Shown: piece by piece, positions 17,315 through 25,600 of the stretch | Numbering within the stretch: the first letter of the stretch is position 1 | How the letters are laid out: every line of letters begins with the position of its first letter | DNA from: a virus | IMG/VR virus record: IMGVR_UViG_3300019458_000607 | Span: 43,779 to 107,778 of that record | Length of the DNA: 64,000 bases | Strand: one strand, 5' to 3' | The notes under the pieces: generated by a model | Databases searched by the model: none | Told to the model about the DNA's origin: nothing | What the model saw: the letters and a program-made list of their open reading frames with translations, nothing else | Position numbers and translations under genes: made by a program

Positions 17315-17952
17315 TGGCTAAGATAAGAGTTTTAAATAGCAGAGAATTAGATCTACAAATACAAAATGCCATTAAGAGCAAAATGGAGGGGGTTTTTACA
17401 AAGGCACAATCTTTGTTAATTGAACAAGCAAAAGTATATAGAGATGCTTTTGCTAATAGTGCAGAATTCAATAACATGAAGACTAAACTAGTTGGGGAAT
17501 TTGGATTTACGCCAGATGAGCTTGCCGGTCTAGATAAAGTCCTAGATTTATTAATGCCACAAAATGAAGTAACTACATCTTTTTTGGACACTGTTGGCTC
17601 CACAAAGTTTTTGATATTAGAATGGGTAGATTATCAGAAATTAAAAACACATCCATTGGTGCAACATCCATTAACTAAATTAGACAAATTTGGAAAAGTA
17701 GTTAGCGTAACCGATGTTATTTCTTGGGTAGAATGGCTAGAAGAAGGGGTTACTGTTGCTGGATATAGCTTTTTTAGGCCAAATAATAAAAACATTGATA
17801 GATCAAGAAGCAAACAAGGACTTATGAGAAAGTCAAATGGGTTTTTCGTAATAGATCCAACAAGAATATTTGAAAAAATAGGCAATGAAGCAAACAATAA
17901 AGTTTTGCGCCGTGGTTTTGGGGCACTTGTCCGGAAAGTAGGGAGACAATGA
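17314..17952 (+). CDS. Neck/tail-completion protein (HK97 gp10-like position)
   Basis: This 212-residue protein has a helical N-terminal half (about residues 8-95), a central WVDYQKLKTHPLVQHPLTKLD segment interrupted by turns, and a basic C-terminal tail (RRGFGALVRKVGRQ). Its length and its position between the zinc-ribbon protein and the tail-terminator-like protein fit a neck or tail-completion protein. The genes here overlap at both ends (TAATG before, ATGA after), so the three are translated as one block. No motif proves the role. Confidence 0.5.
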   Translation: MAKIRVLNSRELDLQIQNAIKSKMEGVFTKAQSLLIEQAKVYRDAFANSAEFNNMKTKLVGEFGFTPDELAGLDKVLDLLMPQNEVTTSFLDTVGSTKFLILEWVDYQKLKTHPLVQHPLTKLDKFGKVVSVTDVISWVEWLEEGVTVAGYSFFRPNNKNIDRSRSKQGLMRKSNGFFVIDPTRIFEKIGNEANNKVLRRGFGALVRKVGRQ

Positions 17953-18815
17953 ATACTTTTGGTCTAAGTGCGCAAACTAGATTTAATATAAAATCAACAT
18001 TAGATTTGCTTTTTATTAATAATGGACTTTATGTAAATGTAGCAAGTGGGCAATATGATGTTAGTGGCGACAGAGCTGATCTTTTAAAAAGAGTATCGTC
18101 AACACTTTATGAAAGTCCGTTTGATAACTGGATTTATGAATCAGATGCTTCTGGTATTTCTCCTTATCAGCCAGAAGTTGCCTCTGGTGTCTATATAAAT
18201 GGTGTGTTCAATCAGAAGGGAAGTGGCGTTTATAAGCCAAGAATAGACTATAGAAATGGTAGAGTATTTTTTGATAATCCTGTACCTGCGAATAGCATAA
18301 TTACTGCTAAATTTTCCTATAAGGGCGTAAGAAACGATTTCCCGGACTCTAGGAAGGTAAATTGGATATTTTCCAAACTTAAAGATGCAATAGACTTTAC
18401 AGAAAACGTATATCCTTCTGGATTTCAGAGACAGCTTCCTGCTGTCATAATAGACGTACAAAAGAGATTTTCTAGGCCATTTGCTCTAGGCGGAGCTAAA
18501 AATCATAACACTTTAGTTGTTTTACATGTTTTGGCCAATTCTAATAATAGCCTAGAACGTATAAATGATTTACTTACAGAAGAGTCATTTAGGAAGCCAA
18601 TAAAAGCAATAAATTTTAATAAAATACCAGTATTATTCACCAATAAAGGCGATTTAGCAACGACTTATAAACCATTTACACAGTTACAGGGAGATTTAGC
18701 ATTTGAGGCCCCTAAATTGTATATTGATAAAGCCGAACTTATTAGTGTTAATGAAATAAGAGGTGTTTGGATAAGCAGAGTAGACTGGACTGTAACTAGC
18801 TATCATTTGCCCTAA
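17949..18815 (+). CDS. Tail terminator / tail-completion-like protein
   Basis: This 288-residue, mainly beta protein precedes the tail tube gene, the usual place of the tail terminator (lambda gpU-like) protein that caps the tube. The N-terminal third contains Gly/Tyr-rich strands (VYINGVFNQKGSG). The C-terminal half has alternating strands and helices (VVLHVLANSNNSLERINDLL) and ends in a strand pair like those of tail terminators. It is longer than a standard terminator, so it may combine two functions. The start overlaps the previous stop as ATGA. Confidence 0.5.
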   Translation: MNTFGLSAQTRFNIKSTLDLLFINNGLYVNVASGQYDVSGDRADLLKRVSSTLYESPFDNWIYESDASGISPYQPEVASGVYINGVFNQKGSGVYKPRIDYRNGRVFFDNPVPANSIITAKFSYKGVRNDFPDSRKVNWIFSKLKDAIDFTENVYPSGFQRQLPAVIIDVQKRFSRPFALGGAKNHNTLVVLHVLANSNNSLERINDLLTEESFRKPIKAINFNKIPVLFTNKGDLATTYKPFTQLQGDLAFEAPKLYIDKAELISVNEIRGVWISRVDWTVTSYHLP

Positions 18816-18878
18816 TTCTAGTCTGGTCATGACGTATTCTATATAGCAATATATTAAATAAGTTAAGTGGATAATTGA

Positions 18879-19181
18879 ATGTCTAAATGTTTATGGTGTC
18901 TTAACGAGTTTGAGCCAAATAGATGTACGCAGAAGCATTGTTCTAAAAAATGCAAACAAAAAGGTTGATAATAAAGAGTTTTGTAGAAAAGCTATGGAAA
19001 TGGTAAGATTCATAGAAAAGGCAATGTAAGTAATAAATCTGGACGAAAATGCAATACCAGAGTTTACTTGGATGCCATTGAGAATATACAAAATGGAGAG
19101 TATCAAATACTTTGTATGAACTGCAACTTTGCAAAAAGAACTAGCAAAGAGTGTCCGTGTAAAAAAATAAAAGATTGTTAG
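18879..19181 (+). pseudogene. Decayed HNH homing endonuclease
   Basis: The 413-base gap between tail-terminator and tail-tube genes holds the remains of a free-standing HNH endonuclease. An ATG at 18879 opens a frame with zinc-knuckle cysteines (KCLWCLNEF, then CTQKHCSKKC) that stops after about 29 codons. In another frame, ending at the TAG at 19179-19181, the typical C-terminal part is readable: IHRKGNVSNKSG, later IENIQNGEYQILCMNC and NFAKR, then CPC. This closely resembles the end of the intact HNH protein at 29964 (ILCYNCNLAK, CPH). The HNH core with its Asp-His pair is missing, so at least one deletion and a frame change have occurred. The rest of the gap shows nothing else. Confidence 0.75.
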
Positions 19182-19228
19182 TATCTAGTTATTACGAAGA
19201 CTATATAAGAGAATAATGGAGGTTTATA

Positions 19229-20500
19229 ATGAATAACCGCATAATTTACTCGTGTGCCCAACTTTCATTTAAGGATTCACGAGCTGATCCTACTAGCAGA
19301 ATAATGAGTTCAAATCTAAATCCAGATGCCACATTAGCGTCTGGTATTGGACCGGCTACTGGTATTATTCAATTTAACGAAAGCCGTTCAGGGCAATGGC
19401 CAGCTGCTGGAATGATCAGAATTAAGACTGGTGCAAACCTTTTTGAATATATTAGATATGGGACTTTTCTTGCTGCTAATAGAATTGGTGCTCTTACAAG
19501 AGGCGCCGTTACTACAACTGCACAATCACATTCTTCGGGAAACATAGCCCAGCTTTTGGGATGGGAAGTTCCTTTTGGGGTACAGTCTGTTTCAATAGGC
19601 ACAACCTTTAACCTTGAAGACGTTTTCCATTTAGGGCAACTTGATGCATACGAAAACCGTGAAGGATTGCCAGAAATTGAAATTACAACAGAACGAGTAT
19701 TTGATGGAACTAAACCAATTTGGCTAATGGCAACGGACCCAGAATTTACTTCTCTTAAAGGTAAGACAGCGAAATATAAAACAGATGTTGCTTTAAATAT
19801 TTATCCTGACACACAAGATAGTTCTTTTGGAACGCCAGACAGTACTTGTATAGGATCAGGAATGGTTGTTTCTTCTTATAGCATTTCTCTTCCAACAGAC
19901 GGTAACTTTACTGAAACATTAACACTTGTTGGCAACGATAAGTTCTGGGGTTCACAAGAAGGTATTCCTTCTGGAATATTCCCTAATTCGAGTTCTTATG
20001 ATGCCGAGATAATTGGATCAGGAATCGAAAGAACAGAGGACTTCGACGAAGCAAACTCTACGCTTCCTGGAGATCTTCCTGCTGGCGATCATATTCAGTC
20101 TATCGAAGTTTCAGTAGATATTACAAGAGAAGATATCTTTGAACTAGGAACAAAAACGCCTTTCTTCCGTTCTGTGTCTTTCCCAATTTCTGTTACTTCA
20201 ACGTTTGAAACTATTTCTGACAAGGGAGATTTGGTTGATGCAATTGGAGATGGTAGAAAGAACTTAGTGAATCGTACAATTCTATTGCGCACAGATGGCG
20301 GAATGGTAATTGATCTTGGAACAAAAAATAAATTAAATAGCGTAACATTTGAAGGATTCGATGCAGGAGGGGGCAACGGAACAGTGACTATGGAATATAG
20401 TAATTCTAACTTCCTTACAGTCACACATGAGTTCTTTAGCGCAACTGCGTATAGAACAAATTATGCTCTGCCGAACTTTCCAGAAATTCAGCCGTCATAA
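19229..20500 (+). CDS. Major tail tube protein
   Basis: This 423-residue, beta-rich protein is probably the subunit that polymerises into the tail tube. Its position upstream of the chaperone-like genes and the tape measure, a strong GGAGG site before the ATG, and its own intrinsic terminator all fit a major virion protein. The C-terminal 110 residues (with VTFEGFDAGGG, VTMEYSNS) form a separate beta domain of the Ig-like/carbohydrate-binding type that would protrude from the tube. Codon use is more GC-rich than its neighbours, as in the major capsid gene. Confidence 0.75.
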   Translation: MNNRIIYSCAQLSFKDSRADPTSRIMSSNLNPDATLASGIGPATGIIQFNESRSGQWPAAGMIRIKTGANLFEYIRYGTFLAANRIGALTRGAVTTTAQSHSSGNIAQLLGWEVPFGVQSVSIGTTFNLEDVFHLGQLDAYENREGLPEIEITTERVFDGTKPIWLMATDPEFTSLKGKTAKYKTDVALNIYPDTQDSSFGTPDSTCIGSGMVVSSYSISLPTDGNFTETLTLVGNDKFWGSQEGIPSGIFPNSSSYDAEIIGSGIERTEDFDEANSTLPGDLPAGDHIQSIEVSVDITREDIFELGTKTPFFRSVSFPISVTSTFETISDKGDLVDAIGDGRKNLVNRTILLRTDGGMVIDLGTKNKLNSVTFEGFDAGGGNGTVTMEYSNSNFLTVTHEFFSATAYRTNYALPNFPEIQPS

Positions 20501-20526
20501 GGACTTATATAAAAGTATTAAATTCA

Positions 20527-20562
20527 TCTGGGGAGGCTTTATTGCTTCCCCAGATTTTTTTT
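20527..20562 (+). terminator. Rho-independent terminator after tail tube gene
   Basis: An 11-bp stem, TCTGGGGAGGC pairing with GCTTCCCCAGA (one G-T wobble), closes a 6-base loop and is followed by eight T. It has the same logic as the terminator behind the major capsid gene. Confidence 0.93.
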
Positions 20563-20671
20563 ATAAAAGGAAAGGGTGGCGATTGAAAGGCAACAATTAT
20601 ATATGCTCTTTTGGATCCTGATACATTAGAAATCAGATATGTAGTATAGTATTTATATATTAAGGCAAGGA
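20563..20671 (+). promoter_or_regulatory. Post-terminator intergenic region, possible promoter
   Basis: About 110 bases between the tail-tube terminator and the next gene. They contain AT-rich stretches, including TATAGT near 20645 with TACATT 17 bases upstream, which is a weak match to a bacterial sigma-70 type promoter. A promoter is expected here because the terminator would otherwise cut off the genes downstream, but the match is poor. Confidence 0.25.
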
Positions 20672-21694
20672 ATGGATAATCAAAGGATTATGGAAATTGT
20701 TCTCTGGGGCAAATCCTATGCCCAAGTAGCCAATCAATCTGGCGAAATCTTGTCATTTATTCTTCGTTCTTTATCAATCAAAGAGGCTAATTTTATTAAT
20801 TTTGTCTATGATAAAGAGCTTAACAAGTCTTTAAAAGAAGGTATATTGTCAAAAGAGCAGTTAAAACTTTTATTTGAAGCCAATAATGTTTGGACAGGGA
20901 AAAAAGATAATGAAATAGAAGAGCTTGGCAATAAAATTAAGGTTTTAAAAAGACAAATAGCAGACTCAGCATATATAGCCAGCAAGAAGAAAAAGGCAGA
21001 GAAAGAATTAAAACAAACAGAAAGCAAAATTATTGAATTAAAAGAAGAAAAGGCCTCTTTGTTTAATTGCTCTGCTGAGTCTAGATCAGAAGAAATAATG
21101 CGCCGATATATGATCATGATGGCTGCCGAAAATATAAGAGAACAGCCATATTGGAAAAGCGAGGCAGAATTTTTGGCTGAATATGATTTTGTCCTTGTTT
21201 ACAATTTAGCATTAGCATATTATAATAACAATATGTTTGATGAAAAGACTATTAGAAAAGTAGCTAGAAGTCCTGCTTGGCGAGTTAAATGGATTGCTTC
21301 TAAAAATGGGACTAACTTGTTTGGCAAATCAATAGCAGAATGGTCAGAAATGCAGAATTATATAGTTTATTGGTCGCAGTTTTATGATTTCGTGTACGAA
21401 AGCCTAGAGAAACCACCAGATGTCGTAATAGAAGACGATATTGCTTGTGACGAATGGGTAAAAGGCCAAAATAAAGGCAATAAGCAAAACGTTAAAAATA
21501 CTAAAAAAGTTGGTGCAAAAAACTCGCATCAAGAACACTTTATAATGGTAGAAAAGGGAGACAAAGACTCTACTAAAAAGATACAAGAAATGAATAGCGC
21601 CGTTGTTAGGGCTAGATTAAAAAAAGAGCATGAAATTATAAAACAAAAGGGCAAAATAAAAGAGTGGGACCTTCGTAAGGATCAGTATATATAG
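20672..21694 (+). CDS. Tail-assembly-chaperone-like protein, coiled coil
   Basis: This 340-residue protein lies between the tail tube and tape measure genes, where tail assembly chaperones are encoded. Residues about 85-135 are a strong lysine/glutamate coiled coil; the middle is helical with aromatic residues (YWKSEAEFLAEYDF). The C-terminal 90 residues are charged and probably disordered. A short motif near the coiled coil, NNVWTGKKDNEIEELG, recurs in the protein at 22008 (NNVWTKDDEDSIGKTS), so both may share ancestry or a binding site. I do not recognise a named family. Confidence 0.5.
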   Translation: MDNQRIMEIVLWGKSYAQVANQSGEILSFILRSLSIKEANFINFVYDKELNKSLKEGILSKEQLKLLFEANNVWTGKKDNEIEELGNKIKVLKRQIADSAYIASKKKKAEKELKQTESKIIELKEEKASLFNCSAESRSEEIMRRYMIMMAAENIREQPYWKSEAEFLAEYDFVLVYNLALAYYNNNMFDEKTIRKVARSPAWRVKWIASKNGTNLFGKSIAEWSEMQNYIVYWSQFYDFVYESLEKPPDVVIEDDIACDEWVKGQNKGNKQNVKNTKKVGAKNSHQEHFIMVEKGDKDSTKKIQEMNSAVVRARLKKEHEIIKQKGKIKEWDLRKDQYI

Positions 21695-21706
21695 GAAAGG
21701 ATAATA

Positions 21707-22036
21707 ATGGCAAAAATTAACAAAATAGTAAAAAGAACAGATAGCTATTCTTTGACCTCAGAAGCTAGACTAAAAGAAATTATTGAGGCAAATATTAAAA
21801 AGGTTTATGTTGGTGCACTCAAATGTATTGAGATGAGATTTGGAGATGACTTTGAGGGATTTGATCAAATAAGACGAGAAATACTAAGAAACGGAAACGA
21901 TGCAGTAAGGAATATATCTGATTTAATATCTTCTCGTTTCAATGTAGAAATAGTTCCAGATGTGGTTACGGTTAATTTTACCAATATAGGAAAGGAAGTA
22001 GTTACAAATGAAGAAGGGCAAAGTTTTCAAGGTTAA
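21707..22036 (+). CDS. Small helical protein upstream of tape measure
   Basis: This 109-residue, mostly helical protein is of unknown family. A basic N-terminus (MAKINKIVKRTDSY) is followed by helices and a short beta end. It has a good GGAAAGGA ribosome binding site. The last 29 bases overlap the next gene in a different frame, which suggests translational coupling. Its place fits a small tail-assembly factor. Confidence 0.5.
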   Translation: MAKINKIVKRTDSYSLTSEARLKEIIEANIKKVYVGALKCIEMRFGDDFEGFDQIRREILRNGNDAVRNISDLISSRFNVEIVPDVVTVNFTNIGKEVVTNEEGQSFQG

Positions 22037-22655
22037 GGTAGAAGACAAAGAAATAGAACTTTGTTTTAGGGGTCCAACACAAGAAGAACTTCTAGCAATA
22101 GACTTAGAATACCGAAAAATATTTTCTCATTGTCTCAGAGAAGGAGTTGCTTGCGAAGCAGAGACAAAAAAAATAGTACATAAAAACAATGTCTGGACAA
22201 AAGATGATGAAGATAGCATAGGCAAAACTTCAGTAGAAATTGGCCTGCTAGAAAATATAGCAGAAGATTATTTGTCTGGTAAAACCCCAGAAGATGAAAA
22301 AACAGAAAAAACTTTCACTGCTTTGTCAGAAAAAAGAGCACAGCTAATGGCGTTAATAGGACAAAAAGTTGAAATATTTTCTAAGACCGCAGAGGGGCTA
22401 GCCAATGAACAGAAAATGCATAAATTTGTTCAATTTTGCTGTATTAAAAATGACAATTCAAGATTCTTTAATAGCCATGAAGAGTATGTTAATTTTGCCA
22501 GGGAAAATCCAGATGTCTTATCTGAAATATACAAGCAAAGTTATATGTATGAATACGGAAACCCATTGGAGTCGATGGAAAATTGGACAGAGGTTAAATG
22601 GGTCAAGAAAAAGCTAGAGCAAGCAGAAAAACAAACACAAGAAGTTAAAGTATAA
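22008..22655 (+). CDS. Tail assembly chaperone-like protein
   Basis: This 215-residue, acidic, helical protein lies immediately before the tape measure gene. An N-terminal beta hairpin (KVFKVKVEDKEIELCFRGPTQEE) followed by helices is the usual layout of gpG-like and related tail assembly chaperones, which coat the tape measure protein. A ribosome binding site (GGAAAGGAAG) lies within the preceding gene. It shares the NNVWT motif with the protein at 20672. The paired chaperones of other phages are made by frameshifting; here they appear as separate genes. Confidence 0.55.
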   Translation: MKKGKVFKVKVEDKEIELCFRGPTQEELLAIDLEYRKIFSHCLREGVACEAETKKIVHKNNVWTKDDEDSIGKTSVEIGLLENIAEDYLSGKTPEDEKTEKTFTALSEKRAQLMALIGQKVEIFSKTAEGLANEQKMHKFVQFCCIKNDNSRFFNSHEEYVNFARENPDVLSEIYKQSYMYEYGNPLESMENWTEVKWVKKKLEQAEKQTQEVKV

Positions 22656-22667
22656 GGAATTTATTTA

Positions 22668-25600
22668 ATGCCAAGAGATTTAATTATACAGGCTGGGATT
22701 CAGTTTAATCCCAAAGATGTAGATACTCGTGCCATTAGAGATGCTATAACCAAAACTTTAGCAAATACCCAACTTAGTTTAAGCAAGGTAAGATTCTCTT
22801 CTGATGTAAGACGTACATTACAAGATTCTTTTAGTAAGATAACATTTTCTATAGACAAAGCCTCTATCGGCTCTAGCGCCAGAGCCAAGTTACAAGAAAA
22901 TTTTGGCGCTATACATTTCGTTGTACAAAATGCTAGATTTGGTGCCCAAGCAATTGCCGGGCTAAAAGGATCTCTTAGTAATATACAAGTTTCTCTTAAT
23001 CAAGTTAGATTAGCAGGAGGAGCACAAAAAGCAGTACAAAGTGCTGCCGCAGGTACAGCAGGCCCTTCGCCAATAACAGCAAATGCTACAAATGCATTAG
23101 CTGCGGCATCAAAAACCGCTTCACAAAGATTCAAAGATCAAAATGCAAAACTGTTAGATATTGTAAATAATACAACTGCTGCCGATAGGGCAACGCAAAA
23201 CTATTTACGATCTATTATTCAAACGGCTGGTAGCGCCGAAACGTTCGGACAAAAAATTGGCCAGATTACTACAAGGTTTTCGGCCTATATTATTGCTCTA
23301 AAAGCAGTATTACTTGCACAAGAAGCATTTAATTCTTCATTAAAATTTATATTCGATTTTGATGCTGCTTTACAAGACCTACAAAAGGTTATTAATACTA
23401 CTCCAGCAGGACTAGAATCAATTTCTGCCTCCTTGTTCAATATAGCAAATAACACTGGAAAGTCTGTAACAGCAGCAGCTGCCGCATTGAACGAATTTGT
23501 TAGGGCTGGTCTTGGTACAGAAGAAGCATTAAAAAGAACAGAAGCAGCTCTTGTTGGAGTTAACGTTACTGGTCTTAGCGTAGAAGAAAGTACTAAACTT
23601 ATAACTAGCGCATTAACTGTTTTCAAAGATGAGTTAAAAGATGGTATTAGTGTTATTGATTTGTTAACCGTTGCCGATGTAAAGGCTGCCGCAAGTGCCC
23701 AAGAAATTGCTAGGGGTATATTAAGATCTGGTGCCGCTGCTGAGTCTGTAGGCGTATCATTCAAAGAACTTAATGCGGTAACAGCAGCCACAATTGAAGC
23801 AACACAACTTAGCGGATCTACTATTGGCGCAGCATTAAAAACTATCTTTGCTAATTTAGCAGGGAATTCACAACAACTAAGGGAACAGGCAAATGCTTTT
23901 GGTGCCAATATTAATGCAGGCGATAGTTTTTTTGAAATACTTAAAAAGCTTTCTATTATATTTCCAAGATTAGGGACTGAACAAATTGCAGTACTCAATC
24001 AACTTTTGGCTGGCAAAAGAAGATTTACCGAACTAACTGGTTTGCTTGGAAACTTTGGTAAAGCCTTACAAATTGTTGAGGCAGAAAATACAGCGACAGG
24101 GACAGCTCTTGAAAGAAATAATATAGAGCTACAAAAACTTAGTACCCAGACACAATTGACAGCCACTGCATTTCAAGAACTTATTGCCAACGTAACAGGA
24201 ATTGGCAGAGGAGAAGAAGGAATAGGATCAATTAGAGACCTTCTTAAATCTGCCTTGGGTGTTGCTCGTGATTTGGCCACTGCATTAAATTTTGTAATCA
24301 CTACCATTAAAGGCGCTCAGGGAGATGTATTTTCTCTTGATTCTGCATTTAAGGCCTTAATTAAGGCGGCAATTTTTACTAAGGGTATTGACATTATAAA
24401 GGGTATTATTGTAGGCTTCAAGTCTTTTATCTTTCAAAGTAATTCATTAACTTTAAGTTTAAATCAAAATACAAAAGCACTGCTTCAGCAAAATTCTGCT
24501 ATTAATCAACAAGTGAGCGCAACAGCTGGTGTTGTTCAACAGCAAAGAGCTGCCTTAGCAATAGAACAAAGACGACTTGCGATAGAAAAAGAAATAGCAG
24601 GTTTACAAGTAAAGGGCGGCGGAGCTAGTCGTCAATCTTCTGCTGGTAATGCGGCAAAAGGTTTAGTTGATTCTGTTAAGCCTGTTTTGGCCGGTGCTTT
24701 ATTGATCGGAGCACAAGAATCAGCAGATGCACTAAAGAAATTGGCCAAACAAGCAGAAGAAGTAAATGGATTTGCAAGCAAACTAGAGTCAAGTTTAGAA
24801 TTTGCTGCTGCTAATGGCCTAGAACTTGGAGCTACATTTGCATTAATGTTTGGTGTATCAAAAGGCTTAATTGTCGGTCTTGCGTCTGCTAGTTTTTCTA
24901 TATTAAACTTTGCATTGGGAGCAGAAGCATCTGCGCAAAAATTTCTAAAGGATACAGAAAAAATTAGTGCTAGAACACTAAAACTATCTGATGCGCAAGA
25001 GCTATTTGGCGAAAGATTTGGAAGGTCTGCATTACAAGCTGTTACTGGACTTGAAAAAGTTGGTAATAGCGCAGCTGGATTTGGCACTATTCTTGAGAGA
25101 GTTTTTACGCAGCAAGCAGATGCAAGCGATAACTTACAAGATCAATCTATTAAATTGGCACAAGCATTAGAAAAAGTAAGAGGCGAAGTGCTTGGAGGTA
25201 TAAGAGCTGCTGACATAAAGAAACAATTTGAAGATACTGCTAAGGGATTTAGAGAAAGATCGGCCGCAATAGATCTTAAGATAAAGTTTGGTGATTTAGG
25301 GTCAGAATTTGCCCCTGTTACAAAATTAATATCAGAAACTAAGGCATCTTTACAAGAGTTCGTAGATCCAATAAAAACATCTCAGGACTTATTTAATGGT
25401 ATAGCCAAAGCAAATAAGGTTGTGCAAGAGCTAACGGCCGGAACAACCAGAGAAACTTCTAAAATTCTTCAAGATAACGGACTTGTAAGCGAAAGATTAG
25501 GCGAAATAATAACACAACAAGAAAGATTAAATAAACTAGCCGAAGCCAGCAATAAAGAATTCCAAGAGGCATTTGATTCTAGGCTTAAACTTAGAGATAC

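Noticed and set aside
20427-20621. Short open frame overlapping the tail tube end and terminator
   Set aside because: It runs through the terminator hairpin, has no ribosome binding site and reads as a shadow of the tail tube gene.
22008-22036. Programmed frameshift between the small gene at 21707 and the chaperone-like gene at 22008
   Set aside because: The frame relation would need +1 or -2, no slippery run is present in the overlap, and 22008 has its own ribosome binding site and ATG.
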